DNA of 40,320 nt from Candidatus Woesearchaeota archaeon (GCA_016192985.1 JACPTC010000055.1:1-40320); one strand, 5' to 3'; numbered from the stretch's first letter, positions 16,508 to 26,267 are shown. A program made the numbers and translations. Notes: a model not told the origin generated them from the sequence alone.

Positions 16508-17281
16508 ATGAAAACCAAAGATTTACTGATAGTGTGCTTAATCCCATTAATAATCTTCATTGCGGTATTTTTGTTTGATTTAAAAATTAATTACTTTGAG
16601 TCCTTGCTTCTTGTATTTGGCGTGCCGAGTTTTTATTTGTCAGTTAAAAACAGGGATAAAATAAAGAAAGTTGCGTTATTTTCACTGTCATTGAGCATAC
16701 CTACAGCTCTTATCTTCGAGCTGGTTGTATTTGGAGACAATGGCTGGAGCGTTCCCAGCAGCATTTTGCCTTACAGGCTCTTTGGTTTTTCGCCTATTGA
16801 AAATTATATATGGATGTTTATAACAATCTATATTATAATTCTCTTCTATGAGCATTTCTGCAATAAGAAATATTCAAATAAAATCAGCGGAAAATTTAAA
16901 ATAATGAATTATCTTATGTACTCTGCGGCATTGGCCAATCTTATTCTCTTCTTCACTGCTCCTTCATTAATTAGAATTCCATATTCCTATTTGTGGTTGA
17001 GTATAATCTTTTTTGCCATTCCCACAATTCTTTTTATAAGCAGTTATCCCTATTTTATTGTCACCTTCTTAAAGACGCAGGTATTTTTCTTTTACGTGCA
17101 TATGATTTTTGAGTTGATTGCAATGAAACTAAACCACTGGGTTTATACTGGGACGCATTTTATTGGGTGGGTAACAATCCTGAATTTAAAATTTCCGTTG
17201 GAAGAGTTCTTCTTTGTAATTATGTTGGGTGCATTTGAAACCTGCACATATTACGAATTTTTTACAAATGACTCATTTTAA
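16508..17281 (+). CDS. Lycopene cyclase-domain-like membrane protein
   Basis: About seven TM helices with FSPIENYIWMF and KFPLEEFFFVI motifs resembling CrtY(c/d)/CarR-type PxE(E/N) motifs. Confidence 0.7.
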   Translation: MKTKDLLIVCLIPLIIFIAVFLFDLKINYFESLLLVFGVPSFYLSVKNRDKIKKVALFSLSLSIPTALIFELVVFGDNGWSVPSSILPYRLFGFSPIENYIWMFITIYIIILFYEHFCNKKYSNKISGKFKIMNYLMYSAALANLILFFTAPSLIRIPYSYLWLSIIFFAIPTILFISSYPYFIVTFLKTQVFFFYVHMIFELIAMKLNHWVYTGTHFIGWVTILNLKFPLEEFFFVIMLGAFETCTYYEFFTNDSF

Positions 17282-17519
17282 TCTTAAGGAAAAGCTGATA
17301 CGAAACAATTACTCCAAAAATAGTGTTCATTATAATAATAGGCTTTCCGTTTATTAGAACACCATAAACAATCCAGAATACTGTTCCAACAAGCGTAGCA
17401 ATAATCATCCAGATTGACAAATCCTTGACGCTTTTTGTTTTGTAGGACTTAATCACCTGCGGAATAAAGCTGACCATAATAAAAATACCGCCTAAATAAC
17501 CAATAATCTCCTCAATCAT
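17262..17519 (-). CDS. SemiSWEET/PQ-loop transporter
   Basis: GYLGGIFIMVSFIPQVIKSYKTKSVKDLSIWMIIATLVGTVFWIVYGVLI, 3 TM, PQ motif. Confidence 0.85.
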   Translation of the reverse strand: MIEEIIGYLGGIFIMVSFIPQVIKSYKTKSVKDLSIWMIIATLVGTVFWIVYGVLINGKPIIIMNTIFGVIVSYQLFLKIKMSHL

Positions 17520-17551
17520 AAAGAATGGAGAATATCGCTGAAATATAAATG

Positions 17552-17866
17552 TTACCCAGAAATACCAAGGCCGATCTTTGCCTCTTCTGACATCTTTTCA
17601 GGACTCCAAGGCGGATTAAAAGTCAGCTCAAGCACAACTTCTCCGACGCCATCAACAGCGGAGACATGCCTTCTGACATCATCCATCAAAGCAGGGCCGT
17701 AAGGGCACATGGGAGAAGTCAGTGTCATCAGAATGCTGACCTTTTTGCCGTCTATCTTTATGTCATAAATCAGCCCAAGTCCCCATATATCGTATTGTAT
17801 CTCAGGATCGTATACTTTCTTTAAGACCTCAATAACACTCTCTTTTTCAACCATATGATAAGGCAA
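17552..17866 (-). CDS. MIP18/DUF59 family protein (Fe-S assembly related)
   Basis: VIEVLKKVYDPEIQYDIWGLGLIYDIKIDGKKVSILMTLTSPMCPYGPAL...VELTFNPPWSPEKMSEEAK. Confidence 0.9.
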   Translation of the reverse strand: MPYHMVEKESVIEVLKKVYDPEIQYDIWGLGLIYDIKIDGKKVSILMTLTSPMCPYGPALMDDVRRHVSAVDGVGEVVLELTFNPPWSPEKMSEEAKIGLGISG

Positions 17867-17949
17867 TCTTTTATGTTATAAAAATGTTTTTATTGATATG
17901 ATTATTAATACGAAAGTTATTTAAATTAATTAAAAATAAAATCTGATTT

Positions 17950-19383
17950 ATGATAAATTTCCATCAACTTCAATACCTAAAACCAGAAAAAATCAAACAA
18001 TTGCAGAACAAAATATTAAGGAATTTCATAAAAAATCAGATTCCATACAGCCCTTTCTATCATAAACTATTTAAAAAAAATAATATAAAATTTTACAATA
18101 TTAAAACAACTGATGACTTGAAAAAACTGCCGTTCACAACAAAAGCCGATATAGCTCCAACATACAAGCACAAAAAAAGATTTCTTGATTTTGTTTTGCA
18201 GCCGAACAAAAATTTAATAAGCAAGCACGCGCCGATTCACAAGAAAATAAAGTATCTTCTAAGCGAGCCGCATCTTTATTACGAGTACAAACCAATACAC
18301 CCCCATTTTACAACAGGCAGGACTGCAAATTCAGTTCCAATCCTTTACACAGCTTTCGATTTGCAGAGATTAGAAGAAAGCGGTAAAAGAATGATGGGTA
18401 TTTTTGACGTTTCTAAAGATGAAGTTGTAATTAATGCCTTTCCCTATGCGCCTCACCTTGCTTTTTGGCAGACATATTATGCAGCAAAGGGAGCAAATTT
18501 ACTGACATTGCACACTGGCGGCGGCAGAATTTTGGGAACAGAAAAGATAACAGCATTGATTGAGAGCATGAAAGCAACATGCTTGGCAGGAATGCCCGGC
18601 TACCTGTATCACTTGTTAAGAGCTGCTGAAGAGCAAAAAAACAATTTGAGCAGCCTTGGCTTAGTTGTTTTTGGCGGCGAAAGGGTGCCTGTTGAATTGA
18701 GGGGCAAGATAAGGCAGTTTCTGAAACCAATTGGCTCAAAAGCTCCAGCAGTGCTGTCAACATACGCATTTACAGAAGGCAAATGCGCATGGGCAGAATG
18801 TTATGAGGAATCCGGCTACCATATTTACCCTGATTTTGAGTTTATAGAAGTTGTTGACAAGAATGGTGAAAGGGTTAATGAAGGAGAGGAAGGCGAGATT
18901 GTATACACAAGCCTTGATTGGCGCGGCTCTGTCTTCTTAAGATACAAAACAGGAGACATAACAAAGGGCATTTACTATGGGAGATGCCCAAATTGCAAAA
19001 GAACATTGCCAAGAATTGATTCATCAATTGAAAGAAGCTCTGAGTACAAGGAGCTTAAGCTGACAAAAATAAAAGGCAGCCTAGTTAATCTTAATACCTT
19101 TTTTTCAATAATGATGTCCCATAAAGATATTGAAGAATGGCAGGTTGAAATAAAAAAGAGGAATAACGACCCATACGAAATTGACCAACTAATCCTTTAC
19201 ATATCTCCCAAGAAAAAAGCCAATTTTGAGAAATTAAGAAATGAATTGAGAAGCAGGATAATTGCAGAGACTGAAATTACACCCGAAATTGTAAAGCTGC
19301 AATTGGCGGAATTATTGGAAAAGCTTGGCATGGAAACAGAGCTGAAGGAGAAGAGGATTGTTGACAGCAGGAAAAAAGTTTAA
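17950..19383 (+). CDS. Phenylacetate-CoA ligase-like (AMP-binding superfamily) protein
   Basis: PYSPFYHKLFKK...LKKLPFTTKADI; TTGRTANSVPILYT; VFGGERVP; STYAFTEGKCAWAEC; RYKTGDI. Confidence 0.78.
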   Translation: MINFHQLQYLKPEKIKQLQNKILRNFIKNQIPYSPFYHKLFKKNNIKFYNIKTTDDLKKLPFTTKADIAPTYKHKKRFLDFVLQPNKNLISKHAPIHKKIKYLLSEPHLYYEYKPIHPHFTTGRTANSVPILYTAFDLQRLEESGKRMMGIFDVSKDEVVINAFPYAPHLAFWQTYYAAKGANLLTLHTGGGRILGTEKITALIESMKATCLAGMPGYLYHLLRAAEEQKNNLSSLGLVVFGGERVPVELRGKIRQFLKPIGSKAPAVLSTYAFTEGKCAWAECYEESGYHIYPDFEFIEVVDKNGERVNEGEEGEIVYTSLDWRGSVFLRYKTGDITKGIYYGRCPNCKRTLPRIDSSIERSSEYKELKLTKIKGSLVNLNTFFSIMMSHKDIEEWQVEIKKRNNDPYEIDQLILYISPKKKANFEKLRNELRSRIIAETEITPEIVKLQLAELLEKLGMETELKEKRIVDSRKKV

Positions 19384-19420
19384 GTATTTGTTCATCTTTG
19401 CATATAATTTGCATATAAAT

Positions 19421-20062
19421 ATGGACCAAAAAACTGAATTGATTAAGTTTTGGAAGGATAATTTTGGCTTTATGGATATTGAGTTAAACGCCTTTAAAGA
19501 GGTTAAGAGAGAGGATTTTATTCCTGCAGAGCTTATAAACGCAGCATACAATGACATGCCTTTGCCTTTGCTAAGGGGAAAAACCATATCACAGCCAACA
19601 ACAGTTATGATAATGACGCATGCACTTGAGCTTGAAAACGGTGAAAAGGTATTTGAAGTCGGCACAGGCTCCGGCTACCAAGCTGCAATAATTGCCAATA
19701 TTGTAGGGCCCAAAGGGAAAGTGATGACAACAGAAGTTGTGCCAGAACTTGTTAGTTTCGCTAAACAAAATCTAAAGAAAGCACAAATCAAAAATGTTTT
19801 TGTTTATGAAGATGACGGCTCAAACGGCATGCCGAGCGAGGCGCCTTTTGACAAGATAATCATCACTGCTGCGTGCAGGGAATTCCCAAAGCAATTAATC
19901 GAGCAGCTCAAGCCAGAAGGGATAATTGTAGGGCCTGTTGGCAGTAAACAGGAGCAAGAAATGGTAAGGGGCATTAAAGATAAAAACAGCCACCTTGAGC
20001 TCGAGTTTCTAGGTCCCTTTTTGTTCACGCCAATGTATGGCAAGTACGGGTTTGAGATTTAG
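19421..20062 (+). CDS. pcm: Protein-L-isoaspartate O-methyltransferase
   Basis: Start taken at MDQKTELIKFW; PLPLLRGKTISQPTTVMIMTHALELENGEKVFEVGTGSGYQAAIIA; downstream ITAACREFPKQLIEQLKPEGIIVGPVG. Confidence 0.92.
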   Translation: MDQKTELIKFWKDNFGFMDIELNAFKEVKREDFIPAELINAAYNDMPLPLLRGKTISQPTTVMIMTHALELENGEKVFEVGTGSGYQAAIIANIVGPKGKVMTTEVVPELVSFAKQNLKKAQIKNVFVYEDDGSNGMPSEAPFDKIIITAACREFPKQLIEQLKPEGIIVGPVGSKQEQEMVRGIKDKNSHLELEFLGPFLFTPMYGKYGFEI

Positions 20063-20137
20063 AAAAAGCAGGTATCTCAACAAGACACATAACTTTACGT
20101 TAAATTTAAATATAACTATCGCTAAGAAATTAAAAAG

Positions 20138-22966
20138 GTGATTAAAGTAAAGAAGTTTTTGTCTTTGTTGATGGTCGTTTTTCTTGTTTTTGGTAATGTT
20201 GCCCTTGCTGAAGAGATTATGTCAGAAGATAATTCCGGCACAGGCTCCTATTACAGCGAAGGGCAGGTTGTAGTTTATCCCGCTGAGCCAAACGCTAAAG
20301 AAAAAGAGATGATGGAGCGCTTTATGCGGGGCGGTATAAGCGAAGAAGAGATGCAGAAACTTGCAAAAGCTCAGTTAGGGGAGCAATTCTCGGAAATGGA
20401 ATTCCAGAAAGGAATGATTGAACTCAATGAACGAATGAGAAGAAAAGAGGCGTTTTCCTATGAGCATGAAGGTTACGGGCAGAAATATTATACAAGACCT
20501 TCATATGAAGGCTACTCAAAAGAGCACATGGTTTTTGGGATGATTTTTGAGCATATAGGCGATGATATGGACCCAAGAGAGATAAAGCAATATTGCAGAG
20601 AGCCTGAAAAGATTGCTGATATTGTGATTGGCAAGCTTAAGGAAAAGTTAGGCGACTTGCAAAAGATGTGCGCAAGATTTGAGGAGGAAGAATCAAAATG
20701 CAATGAATACTCAAAAAAAGTGTGCTCACAAATAGGGGCCGCTTTGGTCAGGAATGATGCAAGCGAAATTGAGAAATTGACCTCAGTTGCATACTCATGC
20801 CCTGTAAATAAAGACGCAATAGTTGAAGCTTGCAAGAGAAGAAGCCTGCACTATATGGAGCAGCGCATTAAGAATGCCGATGAAGAATGCAAAAAAAGGT
20901 TTGATTTTGAAGGTGATAAGTTGATTAGGGAATGCAACAGGTTCAGAGAATCAAACATATGCGACAAAGAGAGATTTATTAAGGGATGTATGGGCGGAAT
21001 TAAAAAGGAAGATTTTGAGGAAGATAAGAGGCAAGAGACATTATTCATGCATGCAACATGGCAGTGCTATGACGGCAGCACAGAAAAGCATACAGACAAT
21101 TTATGCAAATCATCCGAAGAGTGGAATAAACTGGCTAAAATATATTGTGAGAGCAGATGCAGTTCAGACACTGACAAATGCGGGGTTAACAGCTTTAGCG
21201 TTAGTGATGTGTGCAGAGATTCTGGAACAAAACCTGCGCCATGCCCTGAATATCCTGTTCCAAAGTGCGGTGCAGGCGCTGAACTCAAAACGAAAACCGA
21301 TTCAAACGGCTGCACATATTATTATTGTGAATCAATTTCTTGCCCGGCAGATGTACAGCAATGCCCCGATGGAAGCTATGTCAAAAGAATTGCCCCAAAC
21401 TGCAATTTTGAAGCTTGCCGCCCCGTAACTGCCCTAAAAGAAGAAGTAAAATGCGTATTTGAAGGCTCTACAACAAAACAAGAATGCTCTTCTGAAAAAG
21501 GTAGCTGTTCAGGGGAAGGAGCTTGTATTTCAACAGTCCAAGGGAACAGAGGAGAGCAGATAACATGGAAAAGCAGCTGCGGCGGCTATGCTTATACTGT
21601 GATTGATGGAACAAGCAAATATGCTTATTTTAAATGCACAGCTCCAACATGCCCAACTGTCCAAAAACCATCATGCGCTATAGATGAAACGCTACAGCCG
21701 TATTATGACAATGCAGGATGCGTTACAAGCTACCAATGCTTAAAGCAGCAGACAGCATGCCCTGAAGTTTCAAAACCAGCATGTTTAGAAGGGCAGAGCT
21801 TAACTACAAAATACGACGATAAAGGTTGCATTACAGGATACGAATGTATAAATACTGCTCCAACAGCCAATGCTATAAGAATTACAGGCAATGTTGCTGC
21901 AAGCACTTATGAAGATTTGTTAAGCAAATGTGAGAATTCTTGGCTGCGGCAGCAAAGAATATGCTCAACCATACAAAACCAATGCGATAAAGAGACTTTT
22001 ATGGAGAAATGCAGAGAGCAAGAAAGAAAGAATTATGAAGATTCCAAATTAAGAATCGAGCAGAATTGTGAAAAGCAAACAATAGCCGAGATAAGGCATG
22101 CTGATCAAAGATGCGCTAGAATAGACAAAGACAGGCAGCGCTGTTTAGACGAAAACGCAAAAAGATGCGAGCATATGGAAGGAGTTGCGCAGCAATGCAG
22201 GGAACTTTTGATTGAAGAAAACCTGAAGAAATTCATAGTAGGAGAAGCAAAGAAAAGATGCAAGTTCACCAACATAATACAGGATGAACAAGATATAAAA
22301 AGAGCTGACAAGGCAGAGATTGTATTGGCTGTGCTGAATACAGCAACTGAAGAGGATATAGGTAAATTGGAGCTTTTTGTTGATGATTTGAAGGAAGAAT
22401 TGAAGCTGCAGGACACGATTGTATACAAAGGAAGAATAGATCCCAACAGATTCGGAGACATAAAGCTGCTGCCTTTTGTTATTAACGCAAAGCTAAATGC
22501 TGTTGCAAGCTCTGAAAGGGCAAAAGAGGTTAAGGCAAATATTGTTGCAAGACAGAGAACTGAAGATGTTGCAGGCAAGCTTGCGTCATTAAGGGACTCT
22601 GACGTTCCAAAGGAATACCTTTACATAATTGAGGATAAAGCAAGCGAAGTCATTGATGTTTCCGACAAGCTCGAGGAAATCGAAAAGAAGGAAGAGCAGA
22701 AAGGGCTTGGATACAAGATAAGGCTTTTCCTCGGCATGGCAAAAAAAGCAGAAGAAGCGGAAATCAAGCAGCTGGAGGAAGGCAAATCCAAATTAAAGGG
22801 CTCAGTTGAGGCATTGACTAAGCTTATTGACGAAGTTCCAAGCGATGTTGCAAAAGCCATCCTTAAAGAGCAGGTTGAAAGTCTGGGCAGGCAGCAGGAA
22901 GAAATAGAGGTTCTCATAGAAACAAAGGAAAAGAAGTCAAAAGGATTGCTGGGCATATTCGGATAA
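20138..22966 (+). CDS. Large secreted Cys-rich, coiled-coil protein (942 aa)
   Basis: Signal peptide IKVKKFLSLLMVVFLVFGNVALAEE; GTG start; four CP...C...GC...C modules (about aa 370-570) flanked by Cys-rich helical regions. Confidence 0.85.
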   Translation: MIKVKKFLSLLMVVFLVFGNVALAEEIMSEDNSGTGSYYSEGQVVVYPAEPNAKEKEMMERFMRGGISEEEMQKLAKAQLGEQFSEMEFQKGMIELNERMRRKEAFSYEHEGYGQKYYTRPSYEGYSKEHMVFGMIFEHIGDDMDPREIKQYCREPEKIADIVIGKLKEKLGDLQKMCARFEEEESKCNEYSKKVCSQIGAALVRNDASEIEKLTSVAYSCPVNKDAIVEACKRRSLHYMEQRIKNADEECKKRFDFEGDKLIRECNRFRESNICDKERFIKGCMGGIKKEDFEEDKRQETLFMHATWQCYDGSTEKHTDNLCKSSEEWNKLAKIYCESRCSSDTDKCGVNSFSVSDVCRDSGTKPAPCPEYPVPKCGAGAELKTKTDSNGCTYYYCESISCPADVQQCPDGSYVKRIAPNCNFEACRPVTALKEEVKCVFEGSTTKQECSSEKGSCSGEGACISTVQGNRGEQITWKSSCGGYAYTVIDGTSKYAYFKCTAPTCPTVQKPSCAIDETLQPYYDNAGCVTSYQCLKQQTACPEVSKPACLEGQSLTTKYDDKGCITGYECINTAPTANAIRITGNVAASTYEDLLSKCENSWLRQQRICSTIQNQCDKETFMEKCREQERKNYEDSKLRIEQNCEKQTIAEIRHADQRCARIDKDRQRCLDENAKRCEHMEGVAQQCRELLIEENLKKFIVGEAKKRCKFTNIIQDEQDIKRADKAEIVLAVLNTATEEDIGKLELFVDDLKEELKLQDTIVYKGRIDPNRFGDIKLLPFVINAKLNAVASSERAKEVKANIVARQRTEDVAGKLASLRDSDVPKEYLYIIEDKASEVIDVSDKLEEIEKKEEQKGLGYKIRLFLGMAKKAEEAEIKQLEEGKSKLKGSVEALTKLIDEVPSDVAKAILKEQVESLGRQQEEIEVLIETKEKKSKGLLGIFG

Positions 22967-23854
22967 TTCTAATTGCACTGTATTCTTTTTTCTCCTGTTT
23001 GGAGATTGGGCGCACTTTTCCGAGCAGCTTGCACCGAATTTTTGAATGCAGTTTTCACATCCCACAAACAGCTTATCGCAATCCATGTTGTGGCAATTAA
23101 TGTAATTATCAGCTTTATTGCCGCATAATCCGCATCGAGTCAAAGCATGTCCACTCCTGTTCACGTCTATTGCTATTCTTTCGTCAAAAACAAAGCACCT
23201 GCCTTCCCAGTATGTGTCAGGAAACTCCTCAGCAAATTTTAATATTCCTCCTTGAATCTGTGAAACATCCTCAAACCCATTTTGCTTTAGAAAAGCGGTG
23301 GCTTTCTCGCACCTTATGCCACCGGTGCAGTAAGCCACTACTCTTTTGTCTCTCAGGTTTTTAATTTTCCCGACTGCAGATGGAAACTCCCTGAAATTCT
23401 TAATGCCCAAAGTTACCGCATCTTTGAATTTGCCTATTTTTGATTCATAATCGTTTCTGATGTCAAGCAAAACAATGTCCTCTCTCCCGTCAAGCATGCT
23501 TTTGACTTCTATTGGAGCCAAAAATTTTCCCGTATTGTCCAAATTAACATCATAGCCAAAATGAACAATCTCTTTTCTAATGCTTATGTAAAGCTTTTTG
23601 AAAGCTTCATTTTCGCTTGCTTGCTCCTTAAATTCAATGCCAGAAAATAAATTATTTTTCCTCACTTCTTCTTTGTAATTTTTAATATTGTCTTTTGTTC
23701 CGTAGACAGAGCCGTTTATTCCTTCTTTGCTAATCAAAATCCTGCCTTTTAGGTTTAGGGATTTACATAATTCAGTCTGCCACTCCTTTGCTTCTGCCGT
23801 ATTTTTTATTTCCGCATACTTGTAGAATGATAAAACAATGTTTTCATTAGTCAT
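22937..23854 (-). CDS. trhO: TrhO-type rhodanese (tRNA uridine hydroxylase family)
   Basis: GRILISKEGINGSV, VVAYCTGGIRCEKATAFLKQNGF, C-terminal Cys-rich RCGLCGNKADNYINCHNMDCDKLFVGCENC. Confidence 0.9.
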   Translation of the reverse strand: MTNENIVLSFYKYAEIKNTAEAKEWQTELCKSLNLKGRILISKEGINGSVYGTKDNIKNYKEEVRKNNLFSGIEFKEQASENEAFKKLYISIRKEIVHFGYDVNLDNTGKFLAPIEVKSMLDGREDIVLLDIRNDYESKIGKFKDAVTLGIKNFREFPSAVGKIKNLRDKRVVAYCTGGIRCEKATAFLKQNGFEDVSQIQGGILKFAEEFPDTYWEGRCFVFDERIAIDVNRSGHALTRCGLCGNKADNYINCHNMDCDKLFVGCENCIQKFGASCSEKCAQSPNRRKKNTVQLELSEYAQQSF

Positions 23855-23899
23855 ACAGAATAATTTTTCATATATGTTTTAAGCACAGGCGCACTCTCA

Positions 23900-25234
23900 T
23901 TAAGAATGCCCAAATCTTCGGCTATGGTAGCTTCCTCTACTCTCGCTTGAATACTCTCTTCTTTCGCCAAACCCTTCATGACTTCTCCCTTCTCTTTGGT
24001 GATATGGTCTTCTATGTTCTCCGTATTTGTGGCTTGAACGCTGGGAATAACCGTGTCTTGCGCCACTTCTTGGGCGGAAATCTCTTCTTGCGCCAAAATG
24101 ACGGTCTTTGTCTGACACAAAAAAAGGTATCCTTTGGAATTCAGGAAGCTTAAGCTGCTCAATTACAAGCGACCTGTCTTCCAGCACATTCCTAAAATTC
24201 TCATGGTCATGCTCTGATAAGAGAGAGATGACTTTCCCTTCTTCACCTGCTCTTGCTGTCCTTCCAATTCTGTGTATGTATTCCTTTGATGTTTTTGGGA
24301 TATCATAATTGATGATGTGACTCACATTTTTTATGTCCAAACCGCGAGCTGCAACATCGCTTGCCACCAAAACATCCGTCTTGCTGCCGTGAAACATTTC
24401 AATTGTCCTTTTCCTTCTGTTTTGGCTTAAGCCGCCGTGAAGAGGCTGGGCGTTTATGCCCTGCTTGTAAAGATTCCTGCTTAAAACATCTACCCTGCTT
24501 CTTGTCGCGCAGAAGATTATTGTAAGCTTAGGCTCTTCACGTTTTAGAAGATGCACAAGCAAAGAAAATTTGTCCCTCGAATTAACTGAATAGAAATACT
24601 GCATAAGCTTTCCCTTGTCAACATATGACTGCACTTTTACCTTTTCAGGATTTCTCATATAATTCTTAACAACTTCGTGCACCTGATGCGAAATTGTTGC
24701 GCTGAACAGCAATGTTTGCCTTTCTCTAGGCAGCTGGGATATTATTTTCTTTATGTCATCAATAAAGCCCATTTCAAACATTTTATCGGCCTCATCAAGC
24801 ACAAGAGTCTTTATATCAATGGTTCGAAGCGTGCCTCTCTGCATATGGTCTAATATCCTGCCTGGGGTGCCAACAACAATATCCGCATGCCTCAACTCTT
24901 GTATTTGAGGATTTATGGAAATTCCACCATAAACCTCTGCTATGCTCATTCTCTTGTATTTTGCAAACTTTCTCATTTCATTGCAGACCTGCCCGCATAA
25001 TTCCCTTGTGGGAACCAGTATCATAACCTGAAGTCCCTTATTATGTACTGTTTTTTCAAGAATTGGAAACCCAAAAGCTACAGTTTTGCCTGAGCCCGTG
25101 AATGACTGCCCTATGACATCTTTCCCTTTTTGAATGAGGGGTATTGCCTCTCTTTGGATGTCAGTCAGCTCAGAAAATCCCAACTCTTCAAAAGCTCTTT
25201 TCAACTCTGGCTGCAAATGGACTCCTGAAATCAT
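23900..25234 (-). CDS. DEAD-box RNA helicase with R/S/G-rich tail
   Basis: GSGKT, PTRELCGQ, DEADKM, SATIS, VASDVAARGLDI, HRIGRTARAG; tail RRDFRPRSGARHGYSQRSS. Confidence 0.95.
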   Translation of the reverse strand: MISGVHLQPELKRAFEELGFSELTDIQREAIPLIQKGKDVIGQSFTGSGKTVAFGFPILEKTVHNKGLQVMILVPTRELCGQVCNEMRKFAKYKRMSIAEVYGGISINPQIQELRHADIVVGTPGRILDHMQRGTLRTIDIKTLVLDEADKMFEMGFIDDIKKIISQLPRERQTLLFSATISHQVHEVVKNYMRNPEKVKVQSYVDKGKLMQYFYSVNSRDKFSLLVHLLKREEPKLTIIFCATRSRVDVLSRNLYKQGINAQPLHGGLSQNRRKRTIEMFHGSKTDVLVASDVAARGLDIKNVSHIINYDIPKTSKEYIHRIGRTARAGEEGKVISLLSEHDHENFRNVLEDRSLVIEQLKLPEFQRIPFFVSDKDRHFGARRDFRPRSGARHGYSQRSSHKYGEHRRPYHQREGRSHEGFGERREYSSESRGSYHSRRFGHS

Positions 25235-25313
25235 TGTGGTACTGCTTTAACGTGTTTATTTATATACCTTTGTGTTAATCTCCCCATAATTGCCATATTT
25301 GGCTGTCATAACA

Positions 25314-25346
25314 GCACTGGACATCTGCCTGCGCATAATATTTAAA
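25314..25346 (+). repeat. Imperfect direct repeat copy 1
   Basis: GCACTGGACATCTGCCTGCGCATAATATTTAAA; compare 26086-26116. Confidence 0.5.
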
Positions 25347-25355
25347 GCAGAAGTT

Positions 25356-26024
25356 CTAATTTTTATTATTTAAGGAATTAACTATACTACCTAACACTAT
25401 AATATGAACAATGAAACTAAATGCTAATTCAATTTGTACAAATAATTTTGACAAACCATTGGGAGTTTCTCCAAAAGTATTAGAGTAAAAAACTGAAGAA
25501 CTGAAATAAACATACTCCCAAGCGCCTTTTATTGGTTGTCCTTTTGAATCTAGTATTCTACTATCCTCAAAGGAACTAATTATTGTAAATATATACCCAA
25601 AAAGTATAATAGAAGTGAATGCAAGAGCTAAATAAAATATTATAATCCAAAAAATAGATTTACTTTTCCATAAATTGGAAAAATTCAGAATTAAAGTGCT
25701 TAATAAAATAGCACCAAAAGTTATGAGTAGTGTGATGATACTTATAGTAATCTCTTTTAGTACAGCAGAAGTATATACTATTGCAAAAAGAAGTAACAAT
25801 ATAAAATAAGACCATCTTAAAAAATTTGGATAAACTTTGGCCTCTTCGTCAATTTTTACCTTTAGATTATAAATCAGCTGGGAAATAGCCAAGCCAAAAG
25901 CGGCTAAAATCTTAAATGTTTCAGAGGGTATTTTTAAAAACCAAACAGTTGTAAATAATATAATCAATCCTAAATAGGTCCAAAACCAAAGATTGCTAAA
26001 TTCCGTTTGGAATTTATCTGTCAT
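25356..26024 (-). CDS. Ion-channel-like membrane protein with atypical pore loop
   Basis: Five or six TM helices; WEYVYFSSSVFYSNTFGETPNGLSKLFVQIELAFSFIVHIIVLGSIV has the layout of a 2TM pore domain. Listed ORF starts 26096; start at MTDKFQ (26024) is favoured because a TATA-like sequence lies about 30 nt upstream. Confidence 0.6.
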   Translation of the reverse strand: MTDKFQTEFSNLWFWTYLGLIILFTTVWFLKIPSETFKILAAFGLAISQLIYNLKVKIDEEAKVYPNFLRWSYFILLLLFAIVYTSAVLKEITISIITLLITFGAILLSTLILNFSNLWKSKSIFWIIIFYLALAFTSIILFGYIFTIISSFEDSRILDSKGQPIKGAWEYVYFSSSVFYSNTFGETPNGLSKLFVQIELAFSFIVHIIVLGSIVNSLNNKN

Positions 26025-26085
26025 ATAAGATTGGGACAAAAAGGTTGCTTTTATATATTTTGTTTTATTTCTATATAGAAAATAA

Positions 26086-26116
26086 GCACTGGACATTCTT
26101 GGACATAATATATAAA
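26086..26116 (+). repeat. Imperfect direct repeat copy 2
   Basis: GCACTGGACATTCTTGGACATAATATATAAA; compare 25314-25346. Confidence 0.5.
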
Positions 26117-26267
26117 CTAACTTCTACTAAATCCACAAATAATTTTTTATCAAAATTTGCTATCTTAAAATCACCTCAATCAATATTTCAACTGCTAAAT
26201 TAAATCTTTCGCTTACAGCAAAATCCTTTTACACAGTTTTTAACCAAGAAAAACTTGGTGATTTTAA

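Noticed and set aside
21015-21428. 137-aa plus-strand ORF in another frame inside the 942-aa gene.
   Set aside because: The main frame has a signal peptide and clear repeated Cys modules through this region; the alternative frame has no support.
22105-22578. 157-aa Ser-rich antisense ORF inside the 942-aa gene.
   Set aside because: Shadow ORF; Ser/Leu-rich composition arises from complement of Glu/Lys/Arg codons.
23851-24162. 103-aa minus-strand ORF overlapping the helicase C-terminus in another frame, with its stop overlapping the TrhO start (ATGA).
   Set aside because: The helicase frame gives the R/S/G-rich tail expected for DEAD-box proteins; the alternative frame is most likely a by-product of that low-complexity coding. 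A programmed frameshift is possible but unsupported.
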